From Actinomycetospora chibensis (lineage in GTDB: Bacteria > Actinomycetota > Actinomycetes > Mycobacteriales > Pseudonocardiaceae), in assembly GCF_028737215.1 (NCBI RefSeq), contig NZ_JAQZAM010000015.1, positions 62,001 through 126,000 of the forward strand: a DNA stretch of 64,000 bases, read 5' to 3'. Under the pieces are notes generated by a model that ran no database searches, was not told where the DNA came from, and worked only from the letters and a program-made list of their open reading frames with translations. Positions 19,242 through 27,713 of the stretch are shown piece by piece. How positions within the stretch are numbered: the stretch's first letter is position 1; the number at the start of each line of letters is the position of its first letter. Position numbers and translations under genes: made by a program.

Positions 19242-20108
19242 TCAGCGCCCCCCGGGAACGGGATCGGCGGGCCGAGGTGGCGGGAGGTCGCTGTCGGCCT
19301 CGAGCCAGGATCGGGTGGCGGTGGTGGCGACGTCGCGGACCGCCCCGGTGAGCTCGTCACCGTGGGTCTCGAAGCGGCGTGCCGGGGTGGAGATGGCGAT
19401 GCTCGCGGCGACCCGGCCCTCGGGATCGAAGATCGGGGCGCCGATGCAGCAGAAGCCCTCGGCGTACTCCTCGCGGTCCACCGCGTAACCGCGCCGGCGC
19501 ACCCGGGCGAGCTCCAGCTCGATGGCCGGCGTGCTCGTGATCGTGGTGCCCGTGAAGGACGTGAGGTCCCGCTGCTCGCGCAGACGCTCGGTGCGGGCGC
19601 CGGAGGAGGCGACCAGTGCCTTGGTCACGGCGAGCGCGTGGGCCGACGCGAGCGGGATGCGCTCGGTGAGGTCCGGGATGCGGGCGAGACCCTGGTGGCC
19701 GCGGGCGTCGACGATCACGGTCGCGTCGTCGTCCTCCCAGCGGGCCAGGTACGTGCGCTGACGGGTGCGCCAGTAGAGCTCGGTGACCGCGTCGGAGAGC
19801 CGCTCGGGCAGCTCGTACCGCGCCAGGTCGTCGCGCGGGGCGCTGTCGCCCCACGTGTCGCCCCACGGCGGGGACTCGTGGAGGCGGACGGTGCCGGCCT
19901 GCTTGTCCCGCACCGCGTAGCCCTCCTGGCAGAGGGTGTTGAGCAGGTACCGCGCCGTCGCGGCGCTCTTGCCGAGCTCCGCGGCCAGGGCCTCCGCCGT
20001 GATCCCCTCGGGCGAGGCACCGAGGATCCGCAGGGCGGCCAGCGCCTCGGCGGCGGTCTTGAGGGAGCGGCCCCCACCGACGCCGCGGGCGTGGCGCGGT
20101 TCCGTCAT
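19242..20108 (-). CDS. IclR-type transcriptional regulator adjacent to the monooxygenase operon
   Basis: 288 residues from ATG 20108 with a GGGAGGGAG ribosome site. The N-terminal winged helix (SLKTAAEALAALRIL, then LGKSAATARYLLNTL) and effector domain (RTRQRTYLARW, GHQGLARIPD, EEYAEGFCCIGAPI) match the 5084-5983 paralogue block for block. The two probably arose by duplication and may recognise related operators. It lies directly upstream of mimA on the same strand, so it may be co-transcribed with or regulate the operon. Repressor versus activator cannot be told from sequence. Confidence 0.82.
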   Translation of the reverse strand: MTEPRHARGVGGGRSLKTAAEALAALRILGASPEGITAEALAAELGKSAATARYLLNTLCQEGYAVRDKQAGTVRLHESPPWGDTWGDSAPRDDLARYELPERLSDAVTELYWRTRQRTYLARWEDDDATVIVDARGHQGLARIPDLTERIPLASAHALAVTKALVASSGARTERLREQRDLTSFTGTTITSTPAIELELARVRRRGYAVDREEYAEGFCCIGAPIFDPEGRVAASIAISTPARRFETHGDELTGAVRDVATTATRSWLEADSDLPPPRPADPVPGGR

Positions 20109-20478
20109 GGTTGCTCCCTCCCGTCGTCGGTGGACCTTGCTGGACCCTTGCTCCGACCGGCCGCTCGCTCGCCGTCCTGCGAGGGCCACTGAACGCGCTC
20201 GCGGACCTTGTGGTCAACATCACGGTTATGGCGTGCAGCATCTGCAATCGCCGCTGACCGCACGGGGTGCGCCGTTGCTCGCCGGCCGAGCCGCCGACCG
20301 TCGCCGCAGGCGCGGGATAGGCGGTGCGGCGAGCGACGGTGTGCCAGGGCATTCGGGGGAACGGTGCTGCGGCCGGCCGCTCACCCCGAGGCGCCGCGGA
20401 CGCCGGGGCCGCCCCGGTCGGGGGCCGTCCGTGCGATGTCCGGGAACGGGCGGCCGCCGACGATTAGGGTCGATCCAC
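20109..20478. other. Intergenic region between IclR and DUF2505 genes
   Basis: 370 bp separating divergent genes. It should carry promoters for both. A TTGACC-like element is readable on the minus strand near 20210-20220, without a clear -10 partner. No small gene or RNA is recognised. Confidence 0.3.
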
Positions 20479-21018
20479 GTGAGCACCCGGCTGGCGCTGA
20501 GCCGCGACTACCCGCACGGCGTGCCCGCCTTCGCGGCCGCGCTCGCCGAGCCCGACTTCCACCGCGTCAAGCTCGACGTCGACGGTTCCGGTCGCATCGA
20601 GGTGGTCGCGTTCGAGCGCCGTGACGTCGACGCCCGCGACGAGGAGGGGACGCGGCGCGTGCGGGTCGTCCTGCGCCAGCCCGTGCCGCCCGGCCAGGTC
20701 CCCGCGGTGCTCGAGCGGATGCTCTCGGGGATCCTGGTGATCGAGCGCACCGAGGAGTGGACGCTCACGCCACGGCGCTGCGACGGCCGGGCACGCGTCG
20801 CGGTCCCGGGGACGCCGATCAGCGCCGCGGGCACGATGGCGGTCCTCCCGCAGGCCCCTGAGCGCACCCGGCTCTCGATCGACCTGGACATCACCGCGGC
20901 CGTCCCGCTGCTCGGCGGCGGCATCGAGCGCGCGGTCGTGGCGGGCATCCGCGGGCTCACCGGCAGCGAGCACGACCGCATCTCGCGCTGGCTCGTCCGC
21001 GCCGAGCAGGCCGGCTGA
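20479..21018 (+). CDS. DUF2505 domain protein
   Basis: 179 residues from GTG 20479. The DUF2505 family (actinobacterial, START/SRPBCC-like hydrophobic-pocket fold predicted) is indicated by the SRDYPHGVPAFAAALAEPDF opening, the EEWTLTPRRCDGRARVAVPG core, and the C-terminal DLDITAAVPLLGGGIERAV helix start. No catalytic residues are known. It is first of a four-gene plus-strand run whose genes overlap or nearly abut, so one transcript is likely. Confidence 0.8.
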   Translation: MSTRLALSRDYPHGVPAFAAALAEPDFHRVKLDVDGSGRIEVVAFERRDVDARDEEGTRRVRVVLRQPVPPGQVPAVLERMLSGILVIERTEEWTLTPRRCDGRARVAVPGTPISAAGTMAVLPQAPERTRLSIDLDITAAVPLLGGGIERAVVAGIRGLTGSEHDRISRWLVRAEQAG

Positions 21019-21920
21019 TGCCGGCCCGCCGCCGTCGCCGGCTCGGGGCCGACCGGCTGTACGTGACCTCGGCCGACGGTCTGCCTCTCGGGCACCTCGA
21101 CCTGTTCAGCCGCGTCGCCCACGACGTCCCCGCCGGATACCGGGAGACCTTCGTCAAGGAGGCCAACGCCTGGCTCTGGCAGAACAACATGCCGCCGATG
21201 GGCAGCCCGAGCGAGGTGGCCCCCGAGCCCCCGCCCGCGCTCGGCGCCGGCGTCGAGCCGCCGGAGGGCGGCTGGGACCCGGGCGTCGACGACCTCGCCC
21301 TGCGCCGGCCCGGGCACGGACTGCTCGACGAGGCCGCGCAGGCGCGGGCCACCCGCGGACCCGACGCCGACCGTCCGCTGCGCCTGCGGGCCGACGGCCA
21401 GCACGCCGTGGCCGAGGCGCTGGGCAAGCTGACCCGCCCGCCGACGCTGCGGCGCGGGCGCGGCGCCCGCTGGCGGATCCTCCACCGGGTGCCCATGGCG
21501 TTCGCCGAGGGCGACGTCGTCCTCGACCACGTCGTCGTCGGGCCGCCCGGCCTGTTCGTCATCGAGGTCGTCAACATCCCCGGCGGCCGGGTCGTCGTGG
21601 AGGACCACAAGCTCGACCTCGCCGGCACCTCGATGGACCTGGAGCGACACCGTCGCATCGGCGCGGAGGCCGCCGACCGGGTGTCGGTCGCGCTCGCCCG
21701 AGCGGCCGGGGCCGCCGAGACCCTCGACCCGCCCGCGGTGCACCCCGTCATCGCCGTCGTCGGCGCGATCCTCGCCGGGGACGGGCGCCACCGCGGCGTC
21801 ACCGTCACCCGCGTCGGGCAGCTGCCGCGCCTGCTCACCGCGTTCGGGGATCCGCTGTCCGACCTGGCGGTCGCGCAGACCTACGAGGTGGCCCGACGGT
21901 CGGTGACGTGGAGCCCGTGA
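21018..21920 (+). CDS. NERD-domain protein
   Basis: 300 residues; the ATG overlaps the preceding TGA by one base. The C-terminal half contains a NERD-like (nuclease-related) fold: VVLDHVVVGPPGLFVIEV corresponds to the conserved D-H-x-V-x-G-P-x-G-x-F-V-I-E core. The usual downstream lysine is replaced in the EVVNIPGG segment. The N-terminal ~100 residues are proline-rich and unrelated to known domains. NERD proteins are thought to act on DNA, but the loss of one core position makes activity uncertain. Confidence 0.72.
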   Translation: MPARRRRRLGADRLYVTSADGLPLGHLDLFSRVAHDVPAGYRETFVKEANAWLWQNNMPPMGSPSEVAPEPPPALGAGVEPPEGGWDPGVDDLALRRPGHGLLDEAAQARATRGPDADRPLRLRADGQHAVAEALGKLTRPPTLRRGRGARWRILHRVPMAFAEGDVVLDHVVVGPPGLFVIEVVNIPGGRVVVEDHKLDLAGTSMDLERHRRIGAEAADRVSVALARAAGAAETLDPPAVHPVIAVVGAILAGDGRHRGVTVTRVGQLPRLLTAFGDPLSDLAVAQTYEVARRSVTWSP

Positions 21921-21921
21921 C

Positions 21922-23109
21922 GTGACCCCGGTGACCACGCCCCTGCGCCGTGCGCGGGTCGCGGTCATCGGGATGTTCGTCGTCAACGGGGCGACGTACA
22001 ACAGCATCGTCCCGCGGCTCCCGACCATCCGCGACGACCTGGGCCTGTCGAACGCCGCGCTGGGCACCGCGATCGCGGCCTTCCCCGCCGCCGCGCTCCT
22101 GTTCGGGGTGCTCGCGGGGCCGCTGATCGCCCGGGTGGGCAGCGGCCGCGCCGGCGCCGGGGTGGGCCTGGCGGGCGCGGTGCTGCTGCCCACCGTGGCG
22201 CTCGCGCCGTCGTGGCTCGCGCTCGCCGCCGCCCTGTTCGTGCTCGGGCTGACCGACGCCTGGGCGGACGCCGCGATGAACGCCCACGGGCTGCGGGTGC
22301 AGACCGGCTACGGGCGCTCGATCGTCAACGGGCTGCACGCGGTGTGGAGCATGGCCGCGGTCGGGGCCGGCCTGCTCGGCGCGGCGGCCGCCGGGCTCGG
22401 GGTCCCGCTGCTCGTGCACCTCGGGGTCGTCACGGTCGTGCTGGTCGGGGTGTCGGTGCTCGCCTGGCGGTGGGCGCTGCCCGGGCCGGAGCCGGAGGCC
22501 GAGCACGAGGACGGGGCCGCCCGTCGGGGGCCGTGGCGCGCCGTGGTCGTCGCCGCCGGGCCCCTGCTCGCGCTGGCCGCCCTGCTCGTCGCCTCGGGCG
22601 GCATCGAGGACTCGGCGGCGTCGTGGGGCGCGATCTACGTCCGCGACGATCTCGGCGGCGGCCCGTTCGTCGCCGGCCTGCCGTTCGTGGCGTTCCAGAT
22701 CGCCATGACCCTCGGGCGCCTCGCCGGCGACCGCGTCGTCGACCGCTTCGGCGGGGTGGCCGTGGCGCGCGCGGGAGCGGCGCTGGCCGCGGTGGCGATG
22801 TCGACGGCGCTGCTCATCGCGCACCCCGTCGCCGCCGTCGTCGGCTACGCCGTCACCGGGCTCGGCGTGGCGACGCTCTTCCCCCTCGGGTTCGCGGCGG
22901 CGGGCCGCGTTCCCGGGGTGCGGCCCGGCGACGGGATCGCGGTGGTCGGGTGGCTCGCGCGCCTGGGCTTCCTGACGTTCCCGCCGCTGATCGGCCTGGT
23001 CGCCGACCGCGTCTCGGTGGGCGCGGGGCTCGTGCTGGTCCCGATCGCCGCGGTGGCCGCGGTGCTGCTGGCGGGGGCGCTGCGGCCGGCGCGCACACTG
23101 CGGACGTGA
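21922..23109 (+). CDS. Major facilitator superfamily transporter
   Basis: 395 residues from GTG 21922, one base after the NERD gene. About 12 hydrophobic segments are evident. The loop after helix 2 is short, and DRVVDRFGGVAVARAG marks the domain-2 equivalent of MFS motif A. It is related to YbjJ/Bcr-like sugar or drug transporters, but the substrate cannot be assigned. Its stop overlaps the start of the next gene (GTGA). Confidence 0.85.
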   Translation: MTPVTTPLRRARVAVIGMFVVNGATYNSIVPRLPTIRDDLGLSNAALGTAIAAFPAAALLFGVLAGPLIARVGSGRAGAGVGLAGAVLLPTVALAPSWLALAAALFVLGLTDAWADAAMNAHGLRVQTGYGRSIVNGLHAVWSMAAVGAGLLGAAAAGLGVPLLVHLGVVTVVLVGVSVLAWRWALPGPEPEAEHEDGAARRGPWRAVVVAAGPLLALAALLVASGGIEDSAASWGAIYVRDDLGGGPFVAGLPFVAFQIAMTLGRLAGDRVVDRFGGVAVARAGAALAAVAMSTALLIAHPVAAVVGYAVTGLGVATLFPLGFAAAGRVPGVRPGDGIAVVGWLARLGFLTFPPLIGLVADRVSVGAGLVLVPIAAVAAVLLAGALRPARTLRT

Positions 23110-23639
23110 CCGTCACCGACGCCGTCGCCGCCCTGTCGGCACCGCTCGCGCCCCTCGACGAGACCGTCGCCTCGCTCGGCCGGGACCCGGGGCTCGTGGC
23201 GTGGTGGGGCACCGGCGTCCCGGTGTCCGGACCGGCGCACCCCGTCGACGACGGCTGGGTGCTGCTCGAGGTCGGCGACGCGACGATGCTGCGCAACCGC
23301 GTGACCCGCCAGGACCTCTACCGGACCGGCGTCTCGACGCTGCGGCGGACGCTCGCCGGGCTGCTGCTCGACGACCTCGGGCTCGCCCCCACCTGGGCCG
23401 CCGAGGTCATCCTGCCCCGCGCCGACGAGGATCGGCTGACGGCGTGGATGCGCGCGCACCTGCGGCTCACCGTGACCGTGCGCGAGGACCGCAAGCTGCT
23501 GCTCGAGCCGGTGCGCGACGCCATGGCCCCGGGGCTGCGCGGCGACCGCGAGCCCGCCCGCTCCGCGCTGGCCCGCTTCGACGCGGCCGCCGGCGAGCGC
23601 CCCGTCCGCGACCCCTCGGTCCCGTTCCGCCGCCCCTAG
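23106..23639 (+). CDS. GIY-YIG-like protein with degenerate catalytic motifs
   Basis: 177 residues from GTG 23106. The block STLRRTLAGLLLDDLGL followed by ILPRADEDRLTAWMRAHLRL matches a distinctive actinobacterial GIY-YIG nuclease-like family. The first motif is reduced to PGLVAWWG and the second to LLEVGDA, so both signature tyrosines are missing. The protein is therefore probably not an active nuclease of the usual kind. It ends the DUF2505-NERD-MFS run and is followed by a long hairpin. Confidence 0.65.
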   Translation: MTVTDAVAALSAPLAPLDETVASLGRDPGLVAWWGTGVPVSGPAHPVDDGWVLLEVGDATMLRNRVTRQDLYRTGVSTLRRTLAGLLLDDLGLAPTWAAEVILPRADEDRLTAWMRAHLRLTVTVREDRKLLLEPVRDAMAPGLRGDREPARSALARFDAAAGERPVRDPSVPFRRP

Positions 23640-23640
23640 T

Positions 23641-23684
23641 ACGTGCGTGATCTTCCGAGCCATGGCTCAGAAGATCACGCACGT
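23641..23684. terminator. Bidirectional terminator hairpin with 15-bp arms and nested 5-bp stem
   Basis: Outer arms 23641-23655 and 23670-23684 pair perfectly. After a C-A mismatch, an inner stem GAGCC/GGCTC follows around an AT loop. It sits between convergent genes and contains the stop codon of the DksA-like gene (23675-23677), so it serves both strands. Confidence 0.8.
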
Positions 23685-24010
23685 GGAGGTGGGCAGCTGA
23701 CGCACGTGCGCGCGGCGGGCCGGGCCTCGAGGCGCTCGGGGGCGATGGGGCGTCCGCAACGCTCGCAGACCCCGTAGGTCCCGGCGGCCACCCGCGCGCG
23801 GGCCGAGGCGAGCTCCTCGAGGTCGCGGCGCGCCCCCGCCAGCAGCGCGGCCGCCTGCGCCCGCTCGTAGGCGATCGTCTGGCCCTCGGGGTCGTGCTCG
23901 TCGTCGCCGGAGCTCGCCGAGGCCGTCTCGACGATGCCCGCGAGCTGCGCGGACAACGCCGCGACGCGGGCCCGCGCGTCGGTCTCGGCCTCGTCCAACG
24001 GACCGGTCAT
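23675..24010 (-). CDS. DksA/TraR-type C4 zinc-finger protein
   Basis: 111 residues. A helical N-terminus is followed by a C-terminal zinc finger, CERCGRPI...CVSC (four cysteines), as in the TraR/DksA family. The family includes secondary-channel regulators of RNA polymerase as well as many uncharacterised short members. Actinobacterial short forms of this type have no established function. The start overlaps the lipid-kinase stop (ATGA). The last codons run into the terminator hairpin. Confidence 0.82.
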   Translation of the reverse strand: MTGPLDEAETDARARVAALSAQLAGIVETASASSGDDEHDPEGQTIAYERAQAAALLAGARRDLEELASARARVAAGTYGVCERCGRPIAPERLEARPAARTCVSCPPPRA

Positions 24011-24915
24011 ACGACCGTCGCCAGCGCTCCCGGCGCGATCGTCACGGTGACGCCACGGTCGGCGGGGAGGTCGAGCACCTCGCCGTCGAGCTGGACCGGC
24101 ATCGGCTTGAGCGTGGTGAACGCGAAACGGTCGGTGTGGGGCTGGGGCCCCAGCCCGCGCACGGCCGCCCGCACGGCGAAGGCCAGCAGACGCAGCCGCG
24201 ACCGGTGCGGCAGCGTGATCACCTCGAACTGCCCGTCGGCCGGGTCGCCGTCGGAGAGCGTCGCGTACTTCGCCATCTCGGGAATGTTGGCGAGGATGAG
24301 GCTGTCGAAGCGCCGCGGTCCCTCCCCCTCGACGTCGACCGCGAAGGGCTTGAAGCGGGAGAACGCCCGGAGCGTGGTGATCACCTCGCGGATCGACCCC
24401 TTGCCCCCGCGCTCGATCTCGAGCGCCACGGTGGGAGTGATCCCGAGGCCGAAGTAGGAGTGCGCCCAGCGCGCCCTCTCCTCGCCGGCGATCTCGATGC
24501 GCATGAGGTCGAGGCGACGCACGTCGCCCGCAGCGATGGCGTCGACCAGCGGGCGCTCCCGCGTGGCGCGCCGGTGGTCGTTGGCGTTGCCCGCCGCGAG
24601 CACGGCCGTGACCGCCGCGGACGTCGTGCCGTCGCCCGCGGCCATGACGCCCTCGACGACCTCATGGTAGCCGCCGTCGCCGCTGACCGACACCACGAGC
24701 ACGCGGCCCGCGCGGGCCTCCTGCTCGGCGATGACCCGCGCGTGCCCCGCGTACTCGGTGGGGACGGCGACCACCTCGAGGTGCGGCGCGGCGTCCGCCA
24801 GCTCGGACCTCGCGCGCACCGCACGCTCGGGGCCGTCGCCGGTGCTCTCCGGGTTGTAGACGAGCACCACCCGCTCGTAGGCGGGCACCGGGGACGGTTC
24901 GGACGGCAGGGCCAC
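24007..24915 (-). CDS. Diacylglycerol/lipid kinase family protein
   Basis: 302 residues from GTG 24915; an in-frame ATG at 25011 would extend into the promoter of the divergent gene. The catalytic domain shows VVLVYNPESTG at the N-terminus, SVSGDGGYHEVVEG (the GGDGT-like nucleotide loop) and AAGNANDHRR, typical of DAGK_cat enzymes such as DgkB/YegS. The C-terminal beta-sandwich ends in PVQLDGEVLDLPAD. It probably phosphorylates a membrane lipid or a sphingoid/diacylglycerol analogue. Confidence 0.82.
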   Translation of the reverse strand: MALPSEPSPVPAYERVVLVYNPESTGDGPERAVRARSELADAAPHLEVVAVPTEYAGHARVIAEQEARAGRVLVVSVSGDGGYHEVVEGVMAAGDGTTSAAVTAVLAAGNANDHRRATRERPLVDAIAAGDVRRLDLMRIEIAGEERARWAHSYFGLGITPTVALEIERGGKGSIREVITTLRAFSRFKPFAVDVEGEGPRRFDSLILANIPEMAKYATLSDGDPADGQFEVITLPHRSRLRLLAFAVRAAVRGLGPQPHTDRFAFTTLKPMPVQLDGEVLDLPADRGVTVTIAPGALATVV

Positions 24916-24992
24916 ACGCCGAGAGTACGGCGGGGCGGGGTCCGAGTGGCGCAGCCCGCGCGGCCGGCCGCCCTCCGTGCGACGGTCGGACG

Positions 24993-25694
24993 ATGAGCAC
25001 CGGCACCGCAACGCGCCGTCGCACGGTGATCGGCGGCGTGATCGCCCTCGTCGTGCTCGCCGTGCTGGGCGTGCCGCTGCTGCTGGGCTCCGGCGGCGGC
25101 AGCGGCCATGGCGAGGCCGCCCGCGACCCGCAGGCGCAGGCCCGGCTCGACGTCCCGCGCCGGGACGCCGGCGACCCGCTCGCGCTCGGCCGCCCGGACG
25201 CCCCCGTCGTCATGGCCGAGTGGGGCGACTTCCAGTGCCCCTTCTGCCGGCTCTTCGCGACGACGACCGAGCCCGAGCTGGTCCGCCGCTACGTCGACGC
25301 CGGCCTGGTGCGCATCGAGTGGCACGACTTCGCCTACCTCGGCCCCGAGTCGGTGCTCGCCGCACGCGCCGCCCGGGCGGCGGCGCGCCAGGACCGCTTC
25401 TGGGACTTCCACGCCGCGCTCTCCCGCGACCAGCCGGCCGAGAACCGGGGCGCGGTCACCGAGGCCTCGCTCGCCGCGACGGCCGCCGGGCTCGGGCTCG
25501 ACGTGGACCGCTTCCGCCGCGACGCCGCCGACCCGGCGATCGCCGACGCCGTCACCGCCGACCAGGAGCTGGGGACGCGCCTGGGGGTGGGCGGCGTACC
25601 GAGCTTCGTCGTCGGCGACCGGCTGATCTTCGGTGCGCAGCCGCTGCCGACGTTCACCGCCGCTCTCGACGACGCGCTGGCCCGGTCCCGCTGA
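24993..25694 (+). CDS. DsbA-family membrane-anchored thiol oxidoreductase
   Basis: 233 residues. An uncleaved-looking N-terminal membrane anchor (residues ~11-32) is followed by a thioredoxin-fold domain with active site C82-P-F-C85 and a cis-proline loop GVGGVPSF. The domain faces outside the cytoplasm and should oxidise or shuffle disulfides in exported proteins. The next gene, 1 nt away, encodes a CcdA-type electron carrier, which suggests the pair moves reducing power across the membrane. Confidence 0.88.
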   Translation: MSTGTATRRRTVIGGVIALVVLAVLGVPLLLGSGGGSGHGEAARDPQAQARLDVPRRDAGDPLALGRPDAPVVMAEWGDFQCPFCRLFATTTEPELVRRYVDAGLVRIEWHDFAYLGPESVLAARAARAAARQDRFWDFHAALSRDQPAENRGAVTEASLAATAAGLGLDVDRFRRDAADPAIADAVTADQELGTRLGVGGVPSFVVGDRLIFGAQPLPTFTAALDDALARSR

Positions 25695-25695
25695 C

Positions 25696-26511
25696 GTGCT
25701 CGACATCGGCTATCTCGCCGCCTTCGCCGGCGGGGTGCTCGCGCTGCTCAGCCCGTGCAGCGCACTGCTGCTGCCCTCGTTCCTCGCCTACGCCGTCGCC
25801 GGGCGCACCGAGCTCCTCGCCCGCACCGGCGTGTTCACCCTCGGCCTGCTCGTCGTGCTCGTGCCGCTCGGCGCGGGCTCGTCGGCGCTGACGGGGCTGC
25901 TCACCGGCCACCGAGCGACGGTCGTGCTCGTCGCCGGGCTCGTGGTCATCGCGCTCGGCGTCGTCCAGATCCTCGGCGGCGGGTGGGCGTTCGCCCCCGC
26001 CGCGCGCGCCCAGCAGGGCCTGGCTCGCCGCGGCACCTGGCTGGCGACAGCCGGGCTCGGCGCGGTGTACGGGCTGGCCGGCTTCTGCTCCGGGCCCATC
26101 CTCGGCGCGGTGCTCACGGTGGCCGCGGCGAGCGGGGCGCCCCTGCGCGGCGCGGCCCTGCTCGCGGTCTACGCGGTGGGCATGACCGTGCCCGCGTTCG
26201 TGCTCGCCGCGCTCTGGGTGCGCTTCGACCTCGGTCGACGCCGCTGGCTGCGCGGCCGCGAGTTCCGGGTCGGCCCGCTGCGGCTGCACACCACGTCCAC
26301 GATCTCGGGGCTGCTGTTCGTCGGGATCGGCGTCCTCTTCCTGGTCGCCGACGGCACGGCCGGGCTGGTCGGCGCCGACCCCGCGACGTCCGCCCGCGCG
26401 GAGGACGCCGTCGCCGGGCTCGGCGCCCGGGTGCCCGACGGGCTGCTGCTCGCCGTCCTGGCGCTCGTGGTGGTCGCGGTGACCGTCTGGCGGGTGCGGC
26501 GGGCGCGGTAG
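25696..26511 (+). CDS. ccdA: CcdA-family cytochrome c biogenesis/thiol transporter
   Basis: 271 residues from GTG 25696. Six or more hydrophobic helices are present. The paired membrane cysteines occur in LLSPCSALLLPSFLAY (C21) and GLAGFCSGPILGA, as in CcdA/DsbD transmembrane electron carriers. It would pass electrons from cytoplasmic thioredoxin to the DsbA-like partner encoded immediately upstream. No other cytochrome c maturation genes are nearby, so a general extracytoplasmic thiol role is more likely. Confidence 0.85.
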   Translation: MLDIGYLAAFAGGVLALLSPCSALLLPSFLAYAVAGRTELLARTGVFTLGLLVVLVPLGAGSSALTGLLTGHRATVVLVAGLVVIALGVVQILGGGWAFAPAARAQQGLARRGTWLATAGLGAVYGLAGFCSGPILGAVLTVAAASGAPLRGAALLAVYAVGMTVPAFVLAALWVRFDLGRRRWLRGREFRVGPLRLHTTSTISGLLFVGIGVLFLVADGTAGLVGADPATSARAEDAVAGLGARVPDGLLLAVLALVVVAVTVWRVRRAR

Positions 26512-26528
26512 GTCAGGGCATCGGCAGG

Positions 26529-27179
26529 TCAGCGCATCGCCAGCACGTGCTCGACCGCCTCGGGCAGCGTCGCGACCGCCGGGGCGGCGGTGCGCAGGTC
26601 GGCCTCGTGGTGGGTGGAGTGCTCGGCGACGAGCACGCAGGCGCTGCCGACCGCGGCGGTCGCCGCGGCGTCGTCGAGGGTGTCGCCGACCAGCACCACC
26701 CGAGCGGGGTCGAGGCCGAGTGCGTCGAGATGGGCGGCCAGGGCGTCGGCCTTGCTGCGGCCGTCGTGGTGGTGGTCGCCGTCGACGCGGGCGAACCAGT
26801 CGTGCAGGCCGCGACGTCCGAGCGTCGCGTGGAGCTCGTGGTGGGCGAGCATGCTCAGCACCGACTGGCCGAGCCCGGCGTCGGCGAAGCGCCCGAGCGC
26901 GTCGGTGGCGCCGTCGGCCAGCGGCAGGCCGGGCTCGACGCCCAGGTAGTGCGACCCGAAGGCGGCGTTGGCCCGTGCCCACTCCGCGTCGTCCACGGGA
27001 CGTCCGACGAGGTCGGTGTAGAAGTCCCGCAGCGGCCGCCGGAACGTCGACCGGTACTGCTCCAGGTCGAGGCCCGGCTCGATGCCCATCACCGCCAGGC
27101 TCGCCGCCGTGGCGTCGACGACGGCGTGCACGTCGGCGAGCAACGTGCCGTTCCAGTCCCAGATGACGTGCTCGACCAC
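26529..27179 (-). CDS. HAD-superfamily phosphatase (phosphoglycolate phosphatase-like)
   Basis: 216 residues from GTG 27179. HAD motif I is DWNGTLL (nucleophile D8, with N in place of the usual second D, a known Gph-like variant), motif II is near LSMLAHHELH, and motif IV is VLVGDTLDDAAAA-like. A helical cap lies between motifs I and II. A small-molecule phosphatase is expected; the substrate is unknown. It converges with ccdA across an 17-bp gap. Confidence 0.82.
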   Translation of the reverse strand: MVEHVIWDWNGTLLADVHAVVDATAASLAVMGIEPGLDLEQYRSTFRRPLRDFYTDLVGRPVDDAEWARANAAFGSHYLGVEPGLPLADGATDALGRFADAGLGQSVLSMLAHHELHATLGRRGLHDWFARVDGDHHHDGRSKADALAAHLDALGLDPARVVLVGDTLDDAAATAAVGSACVLVAEHSTHHEADLRTAAPAVATLPEAVEHVLAMR

Positions 27180-27198
27180 GCCACGATGATCCCTCAGA

Positions 27199-27666
27199 TC
27201 AGCTGCCGAGGTGGTCCAGGAGGGCCTGGAGGGAGCGCTCGCGGGTGCACCGCAGGACCTCCTGCGGGTCGTCGCCCGGGAACTCCTCGACCCACGCCCG
27301 GGTCTCGCCCCGGTCGTCGACCGCGAACCAGACGGTGCCCGGGGGCTGGTCGTCCTGGGGCTCGGGCCCGCCGGCGCCGCTGACCGCGAGCGTCAGATCG
27401 GCGCCGAGCATCCCCGCGGCCTTCTCGGCCATCGTCCGCACCGCGGGCTCCGACACCACCGGACCGTCGGGCACGCCCAGCGCCCCGTGCTTGGTGGTCC
27501 GGTCGTACGCGACGACGCCGCCGCGGAACCACTCGCTCGAGCCGGGCGACGCGGCAAGGTCGCTGCAGACCAGTCCACCGGTCAACGACTCGACGACCGC
27601 CACCCGACGTCCGTCACGCGATGCCGCCTTCGACACCGACTCCGCCAGCTCCTCGGGATCCGCCAT
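27199..27666 (-). CDS. CinA C-terminal domain amidohydrolase
   Basis: 155 residues, matching the stand-alone CinA_C domain (PncC type), which deamidates nicotinamide mononucleotide in NAD salvage. Conserved pieces are VAVVESLTGG, ASPGSSEWFRGGVVAY, a YDRTTKHGALGV lysine region, and SGAGGPEP-PPGTVWFAV (normally SGIAGP...PVGTVW). The I-to-A and P changes are minor. The start ATG 27666 is chosen because MADPEELAESV opens the domain normally. Confidence 0.82.
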   Translation of the reverse strand: MADPEELAESVSKAASRDGRRVAVVESLTGGLVCSDLAASPGSSEWFRGGVVAYDRTTKHGALGVPDGPVVSEPAVRTMAEKAAGMLGADLTLAVSGAGGPEPQDDQPPGTVWFAVDDRGETRAWVEEFPGDDPQEVLRCTRERSLQALLDHLGS

Positions 27667-27713
27667 GTCAGGGGCCTTGCCGATCCCCCTCGGCGGGAAA
27701 CGCCGGAACGCCG

